Notes: generated by a model from the letters alone, not told the origin. A stretch of 64,000 bases of DNA from Allacma fusca (GCA_947179485.1 OX359245.1:40845067-40909066), one strand, 5' to 3'; shown: positions 12,282-24,151, numbered from the stretch's first letter. Program-made: numbers and translations.

Positions 12282-12716
12282 TTATTTCTTGAGATTTTTG
12301 TAATTACAGCACTGATTTCCAGACACATGATATAGATTGCTTAGTATAATTGGGTTCGAGCTGCTCAACAGATTTCCGAGAGTTCTTTCTGAGGTTTGAT
12401 GTTCTTGCCTTAAATTATGCTTGACCCTTAAGTTTTGAAGTTTGGAACAATCTAAAATTAAATGTTGTATCGAGACTTGGGCATGATTACATAGTAAGCA
12501 TGCCTTATTCGGTACAATTTCTATTGTATTATGTTTAAAAATAAATTTAGCTTCTAATGGGTTTGATAATCGTAATTGAGCAATTAGTCTTATTTTGTAC
12601 ATAGGTAGGTTACACGTGAGATACCCTGGAACTGATGAACCCTTTAACAGATATTTATACCGCGGGTTCTGTTGAGATATCATTATTTTATCTAGGTCAT
12701 CTAGGTAGGATTTCAT
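12282..12716 (-). pseudogene. LINE C-terminal zinc-knuckle segment
   Basis: About 145 codons continuing the LINE downstream of the RT in another frame. They include CLLCNHAQVSIQHLILDC, a C-x2-C-x8-H-x4-C arrangement common at the C terminus of non-LTR retrotransposon polyproteins. A noncoding 3' end of about 140 bp follows. Confidence 0.7.
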
Positions 12717-12833
12717 AATTGCAGCCTGAATAATGGAGTCATATTTTTTCTCAATCCAATCTGTTGTAATTTCTTCCCAGTTTACACTAAAGTCTAGTTC
12801 TTCTAACTTTTCTTTTACCTTACTAGCCCAGTT

Positions 12834-14111
12834 CTATACAGGTCGAAGTTGTGACTCCTTGTCCATAGCGATGAGTTTCTGTAGAGTTATATATGGATAT
12901 CTATCAGGACTCATTTGCAATATTTTATATAAGTACATTAACGCAAGTTTGAGAATAGTACATCCTATTTTACACCTTCCTGCCTCTATGCGTAGGGAGT
13001 GGTTGGATGTTTTGGGATTAACTCTTAAAACTTGCCTCAAAAATTTAGTATTTAAGGACTCTACCGTACCCTCTTGACCCAATCCCCACACTCCAGCTGC
13101 ATAGAGAAGGTTTGACATACACATTGACTCAAACAATTTGCAGATTGATTCCCATGAGTTGCATCCGGAGGAGTTAATAATAGCAAGTATTGCACCTTGT
13201 GCCCCTATAGCTTTTCTCTTAAAAACGTTTGCTGTCAGCCTAAAAGAACCAGTCGAATGAAAGGGGACGCCGAGATATATATATTCCCTCACCACTTCCA
13301 ACGCTTTGCTTCCAATATAAAACTCTGGTATCTTTCTGGGTTGCACTTTGCCGAATATTAGAACCTTCGTTTTGGTGTCGTTAACCTGTAATTGGTTTAA
13401 CTTACAATATTGCTGCAATAGACCAATTTTTCTTCTTAAGTCACCGGGACTGTTAGCAAGAATGACAGTATCGTCTGCATACATTAATGTCAGAATAGTG
13501 ACTCTGTGAATAATGCTTATACCCTGCGCTTGGTTGACATTGAAAAACATTTCCATGTCAGCAATGAAAAGTGAGAATAGAAGTGGTGATAGAATCTCCC
13601 CCTGTAGTACCCCCTCATTTATATCCTGATACTTAGTATAACCTTCGAATGTTCGTACTCTGAGTCTAGCCTGGGAGTATATACTTTTTAGAACTTGGAT
13701 TATTTTCCCACTTAAGCCTATTGAATGGAGCTTTCTCCATTGGAGCTTGTGACAAATGGAGTCAAAGGCTCTGCGGTAGTCTACAAATAAGGCATATATC
13801 TTTCTTTTTGGGTATCTCAGATGATGGTGGATTATGCCTGCAAGTGTAAAAATTTGATCCATGCATGAACGTTGTTTCCGAAAACCTGCCTGGGATTCAG
13901 GAATAATACCACAGTTGTCCGCCCAATGAGCTATTCTAGTCAGTAATATCTGGGTAAATAGTTTTGTTACACAGCTTATTAAGGATATGCCCCTATAGTT
14001 TCCTGGGTCATCCCTGTCACCATTTTTAAAAAGTATTATAATTTCTATTTCGGTAAGTGCATTTGGACATTTTTCAGTATTAAATGTTTGATTAAGTAGT
14101 CCTAGAAACAT
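12834..14111 (-). pseudogene. LINE reverse transcriptase segment
   Basis: A 425-codon open stretch with the RT blocks in order: NYRGISLISCVTKLF, QAGFRKQRSCMDQIF, LFVDYRRAFDSI, LQGEILSPLLFSLF and the catalytic LMYADDTVILA. Fingers, palm and thumb look complete within this segment. It is open at both ends and out of frame with the endonuclease upstream and the C-terminal segment downstream, so the copy is not coding-competent as a whole. Confidence 0.85.
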
Positions 14112-14185
14112 TTGTAGCCAATTGTCAGGGAGTGCCTTTAGACATTCATTCGTAATACCGTCTGTGCCTGGGGTTTTCCCGGAAC

Positions 14186-15640
14186 TTACTTTTTTATAGC
14201 TTCTTTAAGCTCTACCATTGTTATGACCCTGTTTAGAAAGTCCTGCCCTACGTTGCTAAAATATTCTGTTTCTAGGTCTTTTGATGGCATAATTTCCTTA
14301 TAAACTTTTTCCCACCTGGTTTTACCTACTCCATCCCTTTGCGTGGCAATCGGCTTAAATCTACGTACTGAGTCCCAGAACTCTTTAGAGTTTCTACTGT
14401 TACTAATATTTTCTCTCAGCAATTCAAAATATACTCTTTTTTTGGAATAGCATAAATCTTTAAATTCTTTTCTAACCTGAATAATTTTTGAACGCAATGC
14501 CTGCAACCTCACCGCCCTGGAATTATTTAATAACGATCTAAGTTTTCTTTTCAGTTCCCTACATTCTGTATTGAACCATGGCTTTTCTTTCCAGGATCGA
14601 TTTGAAATTCTTTGTTTCAGACATTTGGCCTGCTCCGCAACTCCTCGTAAAGATTCTATCAGAGCATCTAGAGATACTTCGGCGTCCCCCCTCATTTCAG
14701 GTGGTTCTCTTCTGCTAAGCTGCTTGGTGAACTCTGCTATAGATTGAGCGTTTATTTTAATGCTTGTTTGATGCTTATATTCAATGGGAGTTTCAGTGTC
14801 ACAATATGTATTTCCAATTTTTAGGACAATAGGGAGATTGGGTGTGGAACCAATACTTACGACTTCAAAGCGGTTTACCTCCTTTACTAGGTTGTAACTG
14901 ACCAGGCAGAAGTCAATGGTGCTATAGGCATTGTGCCCCACGAATGTGCACTTTCCTCCTAAGTCTCCGTTGGTTCTGCCATTCAGTAGTATAAGCCCAT
15001 TATTATCAAAAATTCGAATAGTTTCTTAGCTTTACCATGTGCTATTTTATCACAAGAATTTCTGATGCAACTAAGATTTGAGCCAACTATCATCTCCTCC
15101 GGAATTAAGTCCTGTTCTCCAATTCTGCAATAATTGCAATAATTTATTAAAATCTCCTCCAATAATTACTTTCATGCCTGTGTCGATATTCCTTATTTGC
15201 TTATTTAATTCTGTCATGCATTCCTGCCATTCTTTATGTTCTATGGGCATATACACAATTCCCACAACAAAATATTTAGAGGCTTGTTTACACAAAAATT
15301 GTACAAGTACTAGGTTTTGCTTACAATATAAGATATTTACCAACTTAATTTTTTGAGATTTGAATAAAATTCCAGTCCCACCTGAAGCTCTACCACTACT
15401 ATACGTGCGTGTGCCAGGGAAGTGTATATACTGATAATTTGAAAAGTTTATTCCTAAATTTAAAGTTTCGGAATCGACCCACGTTTCACATACTCCTATA
15501 ATATCGAGTCCATTTATAATATGTCCTTCTGTCGTGTCTAAGTTTACCAAATTTTTTGAACCATGTACGTTCGAAAAGCCAATACTGATATCTAAAGTTA
15601 CTTTTGCATATGAGCACCTGTCCTAAATTAGTTTCACTAT
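14186..15640 (-). pseudogene. LINE endonuclease region (broken)
   Basis: Two reading-frame segments. The first (15550-15071, continuous upstream to about 15640) contains VCETWVDSETLNLG, FPGTRTYSSGRASGGTGILF and VIIGGDFNKLL, the conserved blocks of an APE-like endonuclease. The second (14941-14186) starts with STIDFCLVS, the end of the endonuclease, and runs into a basic linker before the RT. A frameshift near 15000-15070 separates them. Confidence 0.75.
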
Positions 15641-15984
15641 TGAAGTCCCGTCACTGGTATACTTCTCATTATCCGCGATTATCACTGTAGGGAAAATAAA
15701 TTTTGCTACTTTTCCCGGGTTTCCCAGTTTGAACCGTTTGAGTTCTTCGTATAGCACTTTATTAATTATTCTCTTTCTGTGTGAGAGCCCTGTTTATGAA
15801 AACATTTGGCAGCTGCCCTTTTAGTGATGCCTTGTTTTTTAGAATTGCCATTAAATCAAATCGGTCTTTCAGTTGTACCATCAGCGGCCGGATCTTAGAT
15901 TTTGCGTTTTTTCCGAAGCACCAATGATATCTTCATGTATGACGCTGAAAAGTTGGTGGAAGTCGGAACTAAGCTCTTGAATTA

Positions 15985-16163
15985 CAGTAAAATCTGTTTA
16001 TAACGTAATCGGAAATGTTTTTTGGCAGGTATACATAGTATTCCGTTATGTGATTATAACAGATATTATAAGCTTACTCAGCTAGTTTTTGTATGGATGA
16101 ACGAATTTGTAAGGTATAATGAGAATTTCGTTAACAAGCTGCCGTTACAAGGAGATTTTACTG
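15985..16163. mobile_element. Small pogo/Tigger-type MITE
   Basis: 179 bp bounded by inverted ends (cagtaaaatctg... and its complement ...agattttactg), flanked by TA on both sides (15983-15984 and 16164-16165). The ends resemble the CAGTAAAACCTG termini of the element at 18358-22146 and of pogo/Tigger transposons generally. It lies at the 5' border of the LINE inside the hAT element. Confidence 0.7.
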
Positions 16164-16479
16164 TACTGCTATTTTTAATGAATACATGTTTCTACATATT
16201 TTATCAGAATAAAATTTAAAAAATGCTTTCCTGCGTTTTTTGACCGACGTAATAATTTAAATCATATTGGTGTCGAATGCCGGATATCCGCGGATCGGAT
16301 CGGTTTATAAGACAATCCGGTCCGTTTTCTTACGGATCGGATCGGTTTAGCAACAATTTTCATACGAGTAACACGGATCGGATCGACTAAGCATAATATT
16401 TCATCCGATAATTTCGGTTCGGATCGGTTTCGGATCGGATGAACAATTTATCCGACTCGTTGAGAACCTTAAACCAAGC

Positions 16480-17004
16480 TAATTCCTATAATCAAACCAT
16501 AGGATCTCATAGGCTGACCATGGAAACCTGTAGCTGGTCTTCTATAGGAACACTGGTACCATTTTCCTAGTTCGTTAAAAATGTTTGGTAAATTATTCAA
16601 TTGCTGAATGAAATAAGAAAATGATTTCAAAAATATGCAAAGAAGGAAGCAAATTATTGATGTATGTATCCAACATCGATGGTTTATTCTGATTTAGTTG
16701 CATACAGCCTCAGTGCAAATGTTGGCCACCCGTTTATCAAAGCGCATAATTTTGAGGGTTGGTAATATAGTTTACACAATGGTGAAACCTATAGAAATAA
16801 TAATAGAAATGAGGTTAATGAAACTGTTAACAATTGAGTAAGAAATTATTTATGTAGGTATTCGTAGTGGATATTCGGTAATCAATTTGAGTAATTAAAT
16901 TATACTTGAATCATTGAATTTCCCAAAATCGAGCCTTGGTCTCTGTAATTCGTCTCGGTATCGCTGGTCAGTAACAGAGAACTTGCTATCACATCCATCA
17001 AAAT
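16480..17004. other. Non-coding, nothing recognised
   Basis: Sequence between two hAT-type elements. No supported exon or structured repeat. Confidence 0.4.
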
Positions 17005-17899
17005 CAGAGGTGTGGAAAATACATGAAATTTATTATTAAAATACAAAATACAAATACATTTCCAGAAGCATTAAAATACAAACATAAAATACAGATACTA
17101 GGAACAACTTCGTTAAGATACAAAATAAAATACAAATATCCGTAGGAATTTTTCTAAGATTCAAGATAAAATACTTTGCTTAAACAAAAACGAAAATACA
17201 AAATGAAAATACAGTATTTGAAATGCAAAATACATATTGAAAATACTTTCAAATTTATCTCAAAGTATTCGTCTGAGATGTAGCTGTATTCTCTCAAGCA
17301 CGGTATCTTGGACAATTTAAAGAAATAATTAGGTATCCGAAAATTATTCAGGAAACTTATGGTAACTGGCACGTTATTAGAGTTTAGAACTGTTCATCTG
17401 TGTAGATCAAAAAAATACCATGTCCCTAGATACAGATATTTTTCCTTAAAACGAATAATCTTGTAACTCCGGGGTAACTTATCAGCTTTTATGTTGGTGT
17501 CACTAATTTTTTAATGACCCCACATACATACATACCATGAATATAATGTATTTATCCAATAAGTAATTATTGCAACAAACCAAGACAGTTGAAGAATTGG
17601 TTTCAAAATGTATCAAAACAAACTTCTATCTTTGAAATATTTATTTCAACATGTGATGGTGATAACTTTGGCAGTTGCCGGGGCTATGTATTTTGAAATT
17701 GTATTTTGTATTTGGAATACGACATGGATAACGTTACAAGATAAATAAATACAAAATATCATAACTTTCGTTGATCTTGAAAATACGAAATACAAAATAT
17801 CTTGAAACATTTACGGCGAGCAAAATACCAAATACAAGATATGGAATGTATTTAAAATATTATGTTAGATACAATATTTCAAAATATTCCACACCTCTG
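17005..17899. mobile_element. hAT-type MITE with AAATAC subterminal repeats
   Basis: Inverted ends cagaggtgtgga and its complement tccacacctctg, flanked by 8-bp repeats atcaaaat (16997-17004) and atcaaatt (17900-17907), 7 of 8 identical. About 200 bp inside each end is filled with variants of AAAATACAAAATAC. There is no transposase. Confidence 0.8.
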
Positions 17900-18934
17900 A
17901 TCAAATTTAGTCCTGATCGTTTCATTAACTCTCGAAGGAAAGTGCAGGGATGATAATCCGTTTTAAATTCAGCTACAGGTTTCTTCAAAATCCTAATACC
18001 TTCACCAATATCGACAATTTCTTCCTGCTGCTCCAGCTAAGTTTACTGCAAAACATGGTTTTTGAAATAATAATTGTTATTGTTTCGTAATCATTGAGTA
18101 CTTTGAACTGGAATATTCTCCTATAATACGAGAGTACACGGCATGGCAAATTACATAATTTAAAATTGACAAACAATTGATTCTTTTAATATCGGTGTTG
18201 AGATTTTCGTAATCCGTTCTTGGACCACTGGACGTTGATTCTGTGAAATTTAAACTACAAAATATATAAATGTCCTAATTTCATTTCAGTAAAGCACGTA
18301 TTAATTGCAAACATAATTATGTACGACAACCTATGAAGTAGGAATATAAACGTAATACAGTAAAACCTGTATATAATGGCCGTTCATATAATGGTTTCCT
18401 GTCAGAAAAGTGGTCAAGTTTTGCTTCCCGGTCCCAGCTCCTATCCTTTATCATGGGGAATTCCCTCTATATAATGGTTTTCTATCAGTGATGCGACCGA
18501 TTACGATTATAATCGAAATGTTCGATTTCGAATACGAGCCGAATCGATTAGCCAAGAGCTATCGGTTCGGTTGTGTTAATCCGAACATAATTCGAATGGA
18601 ATGAACAATCGAAGTTGGTTTATCAAACCGATTAAAGTTCGAATCGATTAGTTAAACTACAAATCCAATTTCGATACCGATTCTGTTTTTAATCGCTTTG
18701 TATTCGAAATTGGTTTTTCGAACAATCGAATTCCCGCCACAGTTTAAATTCCACTAACGAATCATACACCCCACGGCATTTTTATCACGAGGAGAGTAAC
18801 CACTTAGCTTATGAGGAATGTAGTGAGGAAGTAGAGTCTCAACCTCAACACTTTGAACGTCTTGAAAATTAATTTTCAGACAATATCATTGATATTGTTA
18901 CCAGTGACGCTGAAAGCTGTGAGAATACTCCGCA

Positions 18935-19012
18935 CCGCCGAAAAAACCTATCCGTTGCCCACAATCATTTTACGTTAAAAGAAAATCGGCATCATTGCAA
19001 ATACTTCAAGTA
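18935..19012 (+). pseudogene. Fossil BED-finger exon of a hAT transposase
   Basis: Reads RKNLSVAHNHFTLKENRHH then CKYF, matching the first coding exon of ZBED-type hAT transposases (compare WNHFEI...KYC in the element at 9652) and ending at a gtaag splice donor. Upstream acidic residues fit the usual exon start but contain in-frame stops. Only this exon survives. Confidence 0.5.
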
Positions 19013-19088
19013 AGATTTTAGTGCAAATAAGCTTCCTAAATATTTTGAAATTACTTAATAGACATATACTTATACTGTAACCCTCCAC

Positions 19089-19276
19089 TAGGGTTTCTAC
19101 TGGCACAATTTTTTGTCCCGCTGACAATTCTGTCCAGTCCCGAAATCCTCAGGACAAAAACGTTCGTCGCCATTCAGTCCCGAAATAAAATGGGGACAAC
19201 GATTTTGTCCCGAAACTGTCCCGATCCTGGTCCCGTCCTGAAAACCTCGAGACGTCAAGTCCCGAAAGAAGCCCTA
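19089..19276. mobile_element. Possible small hAT-like MITE with GTCCCGAAA words
   Basis: 188 bp rich in GTCCCGAAA / GTCCTGA words. The left end tagggtttct and the complement of the right end tagggcttct match at 9 of 10 positions. The flanking octamers match only 6 of 8 (ccctccac versus acctcctc), so the boundaries are tentative. Confidence 0.45.
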
Positions 19277-19527
19277 ACCTCCTCCATAGTATTCTCATGG
19301 TGTCTAACGTTTAATGGTAGGTATTACTTTTATTTATACATAGATCAAGCTTTGTTAAATTGTCATCCGGGACCACGAGCAACTTTATGATTCGTTTAAG
19401 AAATAAATGCCCAAAAGCAATTAGTACTTAGTCAATTGTATCAGACAATTGACGCTACAGTTCGGGCCGAAAAAACACTTCTTACGGACTTCTGACTTTT
19501 TTATCTAAATAAATTGAGGAATGGATA

Positions 19528-21205
19528 TCGTCGGTGAAGAGGCAAAATGATCTAGGTGCATAATCGATTAGAATCAAAATGATCTACATAACTTTTTCCC
19601 TAAAGGCAAAATGAACTGGGTGCAAGCCTCTTTAAAAGCAAACTGATCTACATACAATTTTCCTTAAAAGCAAAATGATCTAAGTGCTGGTCTAATTTTT
19701 TTTGTGAGAAAACTAGCATCTGTAAGGAGGACACGTGGCTTATAAGGGCTAACCATGACTGTAATTGACCTAGGGCTGTGGCTTAATATTCTCTAAAGGG
19801 TTTGCTATTACTAAGGATCATTCCGGCAACTAAAGTTAATTTCACTTATTGCATCTAATACATTTTTAGTTACGAAAACTGCAACATTCATTTATTTTAA
19901 AATCAACGAATTAAAACACGATTCAAAATCACAGTAAGCTCATGTGTTAGTGTGCACATTGAATTGGTTTTTCCTTTAATAATTCTCAACGTGGAGTTTT
20001 TTCAAATCGTATTATCCAATCATCACCATTATCATAACATTCGGAATCATTTTCAAATGTTAAATCATAATTGACAACTTTTTTTTTCAATGTTACTGAA
20101 AGAAAGAAATGGAGGCATTGGGGAATTAAATGCATATATAAAAGATTTTGAATACCTCGCATTTTTGTACACCGGCATTAGAATGTGTTTACCAAAGGTG
20201 TCCAAATGACTCAGCCTATCCTTCCTATTTATAAAATTTGAACCGAGCCTACATATATGCCTACATTTTAACCGCCGAATAGGCCAGCCTATCCTACATC
20301 CTTCCTATATGGGGAGCACCAAGCCTACATATTTGCCTACATTTCATTGACAAATTAGATCAACCAATTGTACACCTTTCCTACATTTTATGTTTTTCGT
20401 TACTGACAGACGATTTAAGGGCATTCCCCTCTGATTAAAAACAATGTCTCAAGTCAATGGAATCGGAATAAAATAGTTTAGTCGCCTTGGCCAAAGTCCC
20501 TAAGAGCGGAACAGCGTCGATCTCGCTTTGGATTGCGCCGGAAATAGTGCCAAAATTTTACAACGTTGGTCAAAAGGGATGTCATACTTAAGATTTCAAA
20601 AATTAAATTATACCGCAAGAAACATTTCCAAAGTCAGCTGAACAATAAGACAATTATGACAACGGAAATCTATAAGCTGACTGACAACATATCTCAGTAA
20701 ATCGTGTTTGAAATTTGAATTGTGTTCAAACGCAATTATTTATTTCAGTGGTAAACAACCTGCAAGTACCAGTCGCGGATTATTCTTTAATTTTCATTTT
20801 GCATGTTCCATATACCATTAAATGAAAATGATGTGCTTCAATAGCCTACATATATGCCTATAAATCTATGAAGGCTGAGCCTACCTATTTTGTAGGCTAG
20901 GTTTTAAGTGTATATTCTTGCACCCTATTTTGCCTACAAGCCTCTTTAATAAAATCCTCGCACCCTATAAATAGCCTATAAATAGGCCTATATGTAGGAT
21001 AGGCGGACACCTTTGGTGTTTACTTATATTGTTTTTATTATAATTTGTATCTAGATCATTTTGCTTTTAGGAGAAGCTGCATCTAGATCATTTTGATTTT
21101 AAAATTCAATGCAAGTAGATCATTTTGCCTTTAGTGAAACTGCAAGTAGATCATTTTGATTCTAATCGATCATGCACCTAGATCATTTTGCCTCTTCACC
21201 GACGA
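19528..21205. mobile_element. TA-flanked inverted-repeat element with CAAAATGATCTA repeats (nest level 3)
   Basis: Ends tcgtcggtgaagaggcaaaa and the exact complement, flanked by TA (19526-19527 and 21206-21207). Subterminal arms repeat phrases such as aaaatgatctacata. The TA target suggests a Tc1/mariner-like origin, but other assignments are possible because the bases around TA are also shared (atat). A second copy lies at 27787-28147. No coding sequence was recognised; the interior holds another insertion. Confidence 0.8.
20193..21015. mobile_element. hAT-type MITE with GCCTACAT repeats (nest level 4, innermost)
   Basis: Ends caaaggtgtcc and its complement, with perfect 8-bp target duplications gtgtttac at 20185-20192 and 21016-21023. 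The arms (20200-20400 and 20845-21010) repeat CCTACATATATGCCTA-type words. 823 bp, with no transposase. It is the youngest insertion of the nest by position. Confidence 0.88.
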
Positions 21206-22148
21206 TATACTTAACCGATTAATCGAAAAAACCGATTCGATACCAACTTCGAACCGAATAACTCGAAGGAAATAACAATCGATACCTTGTTTTGATATTC
21301 GATTCGAATAAATTGTTCGAATTCTTGATTTATTCGATTTCGTTTTGTAAAACCAACTTCGATTTGAAGGCATACTTCGAATCGGTAATCCGAATTCGAA
21401 TACGAACCAACATCGAGTTTTGAAATAATCGGTTCGATCGCATCACTGTTTTCTATATAGTGGTAACCTGCTCATAATGGTCTAATGAGCAATCTCCTTC
21501 AGTTAGAAATACAGCTTGAAGTACCTGTATATAAAGGGTCAACTAGTCAAAACGAAGGGATGCAACTCGCGCAAGCCCAAACCAATGACAAAGCTGCTTG
21601 AGTGTAGTTCAATTAAGTATTTGAGCCACGTTTTTATTTGCAGCGGTTTTATATTGTATATATGTATTAATTGCTAATTCATTGATTACATTATATTTAA
21701 GTACTAAGCGTCTGGTTGGTGCATTGAAGTATTTTCAATTAATTATTCTTTTAATTTATATGCTTTTAATCATCTAAAAAAATACTTTTTTTTTTGCTTT
21801 CGAACAATTTAGTAAAGATTAGACCGAAGTTGTGGTCCTCACACAGTCTCAAGACACGGTGTGCTATTAATGTCACTGCAGAGTTTGTCAATTGCAATAT
21901 TTATTGAAAAAATTCAACTTCAAAGTCCGAAGTAGAAAAATATCAGTGATTATTTTAAAGAAGTATTCAATTACTGATTTTCAATAACGTATGCAATTAA
22001 AACTTGCACGGATTCGTGCTGGTATGCCTGTAAATGCATGTGTTTATATAGTGACTTCTGGCCAATATATGCTTATACAGTGGTCCCTGTCTACAGTTGT
22101 CAAATTTTGGAGTCCCCAGGAAAACCATTATATGCAGGTTTTACTGTA

Positions 22149-23931
22149 TATATAATTATTAATTAATAACGTAATTATATGATCGGTAAATACAAAAACT
22201 TGCCAATTTAAAGAACGTTTCTTGCACTTGTTTCATCAGTTAATTTATCCAAGTAAATATCAAATATTTGATTCAGCAGGTGAGAATCCTCGTTAATAAT
22301 TAAATAGTCGTAATTGGTATTTGTTACTTTTACTAAAGAATAATTGTTTGACTCAATTGCCCACTAATTTGCAACGTACTTTTTCTTCATCCTTACTCTT
22401 AGAATTCTGATATTCCGTTAAAGATTTCCAGAGCTAAGTGAATGAGAGTTAAATGATGAGTCCACAAACACTTAATTGTCCACAGTTTACGCTTAGCTGC
22501 TTCTGTAGTGGTTTGCGTGCATTGAAAATTACTTTCGCACTGCGTTTGTGATTCTCTGTAGAATAGCTTTATTAAATTCAGATGTGTACTGTTTGACTGC
22601 GCCTGGTAAGGTACAGTTTGGAAGCGGGAATACGGTCACAACGACCGCTGAAGAAAATATGTAACAATGATGATTATTGTCATAAAGTATGCACTCATAT
22701 TGATTGAATCATATTCAACCTGTACATACGAGATATTTTTCAAATGTGCGCCACCTACTGTGTTCCTGAAATTATATATTCGGCTAAATCGGTTGTTATT
22801 GGAGGAAACTTATTTAGAAGTAAAGAAACTACAAAAGAGTTCATTGCTATTTTCGAATTAGCAATACTAGGTTGGGGACGATTCTTTTGGGCAAGCTGAA
22901 ACATTCTGAATTCACGTATCAATATAGTGCGTCCATAGTAAAAGTAAAAAAAACTCGATTATGCAAATCAGGTTGTTAAAGGTTTTTTTAAAATTGAGCT
23001 TGATGAAAATAGTTTCTTTTTAAGCGTGTGCAATTCATTTTAAATAGTTTAGATTTACTACATCAGTTTCATTGATTTAATATTACGTATGTGGTAAGGG
23101 TGGTTGGTCAAACTTTAATAAAAATATTGTTGTTCTGAAAATACTAGTAGATATAACAATTTTTCCGATTTATAATTTATTTACAAAGCTTTAGGTCAGA
23201 ATATGTAAGATATAATGATGTTTGGAATTAATGTTACGTTACAACAACAATGTCACCCATATTTGAAAAGTCAAAATAATTTATTATGCACCTATATTTA
23301 TTCAAATTTAATTCAATTAGTCAAGTGTATAAAAAATAAATTGAATTACAATCTTTGGGATGGAATCCTATGCCTTTGGGACGTGAAACTCTAAGTGCAG
23401 ATCGTCACCTATAGAAAAAGTTAGACAAATTCCGAACGAACAAGTATCCTATAGTATCCTAAGCTGGATTTCCGGGCGGGCAACCGTTTTACGAGGCTCA
23501 AGGCAGATTTATTACGGGTATAGATGGGCATTACACCGTCCTTTGGCTCTATGTAAGAGGTTCTGTACTGCTCTGTATCAAATCCACTACATTGTACGCA
23601 TTGACGCTGGCGAGGTTTTTCGCAAATATTTTCATATTATTTCTGTCTGCTCATATGCTATTATAAAGGATTTTTTACCGTGAGAAAGTAAAATACCAGC
23701 TCTTACATTGAAAATGTTCATATAAACGGTGCTCCTATAGGAAACATTTACGGTAATACAATCCCATTGGGAGCACCTGGGATTGCTCTTATATAAAACA
23801 TGTTATTATGTCTTAAAGCGAGAGTGCACTGTAATCGTCCCGATTTTGTAAATTGATGCTTGAATGAAACAAATTTGTCTGTAACGTGAAAAAAATATTA
23901 TCTTTCTTAACATTGCAGCATACCAAGACAC
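22149..23931. other. Non-coding, nothing recognised
   Basis: AT-rich sequence with no supported exon. Short reading frames (for example near 22667-22861) lack domain or splice support. Confidence 0.4.
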
Positions 23932-24151
23932 CAGGTGTCAGATTTTTGTAAATCTCCCTGGACGATCATTTCTAAATTTCCCTGCTGAATCAAATGTCCC
24001 TACACGGAGTTTCTCACTGATTTAAAAACCCCTACTGAAAAAAGGTCAACGATTTTCAAAATCCCTGTCGACAAAAATAAATTCCCTAAAAGAGGACAAC
24101 CCCCTGCCAAATTATCCACCAATCTAAAAATCCCTGTTTATGGTAGCCCTG
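23932..24151. repeat. Diverged copy of the CAGGxGTCGGATTT family
   Basis: The left end caggtgtcagattt and internal phrases (ggtcaacgattttcaaaatccctg) match the MITE at 3386-3783. The right end reads tggtagccctg, so the termini differ and no target duplication is visible. Probably an old or recombined copy. Confidence 0.5.

Larger units (their letters stand above)
12138..15984 (-). mobile_element. Non-LTR retrotransposon inserted into the hAT transposase
   Basis: A minus-strand LINE whose 3' tail is a (TGTA)n repeat starting about 12138, immediately after the hAT reading frame. From 5' to 3' it carries remnants of an ORF1-like protein (about 15984-15640; phrases KDRFDLMAILKNKASLKGQ and EELKRFKLGN in different frames), an endonuclease, a reverse transcriptase and a C-terminal zinc-knuckle region. 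The 5' border is uncertain because a small MITE sits there. It is a different family from the LINE at 4742-8419, yet both share the words agcactgatttccag near their 3' ends. Confidence 0.8.
9512..16471 (+). mobile_element. Long hAT transposon with complete ends, interrupted by a LINE
   Basis: About 26-bp inverted terminal repeats: taaggtgctcaacgagtcgg at the left and its near-complement ending ctcgttgagaacctta at the right (one G/T difference plus a one-base indel). Perfect 8-bp target duplications aaccaagc lie at 9504-9511 and 16472-16479. Subterminal zones (about 9535-9600 and 16265-16445) are packed with CGGATC / GATCCG words. Inside is a spliced ZBED-type hAT transposase, broken by frameshifts and cut off by a minus-strand LINE, with a pogo-type MITE further on. 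Without those insertions the element would be about 3 kb. Confidence 0.93.
18486..21448 (+). mobile_element. hAT-type element with CGATTCGAA subterminal repeats (nest level 2)
   Basis: Ends cagtgatgcga...gatta and their complement, with perfect 8-bp target duplications ttttctat at 18478-18485 and 21449-21456. Zones at about 18490-18730 and 21210-21440 are dense in CGATT / TTCGAA words. A fossil BED-finger exon lies near 18935-19012, with readable VAHNHFTLKENRHHCKYF followed by a gtaag donor. No later transposase exon is present, so this is an internally deleted derivative into which other elements have inserted. Confidence 0.9.
18358..22146. mobile_element. Pogo/Tigger-type non-autonomous element (outermost of a nest)
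   Basis: Inverted ends begin cagtaaaacctg and continue to atataatgg, with one mismatch over 22 bp between left and complemented right, flanked by TA at 18356-18357 and 22147-22148. Removing the hAT element inserted in it leaves about 810 bp with no transposase. Words such as ATAATGG and CCTGTATATA recur inside the arms. The end sequence is characteristic of pogo/Tigger-like elements. Confidence 0.85.

Noticed and set aside
16022-16219. 65-codon open frame beside the LINE
   Set aside because: It lies mostly in the 179-bp MITE; no domain and no link to the hAT transposase C terminus.
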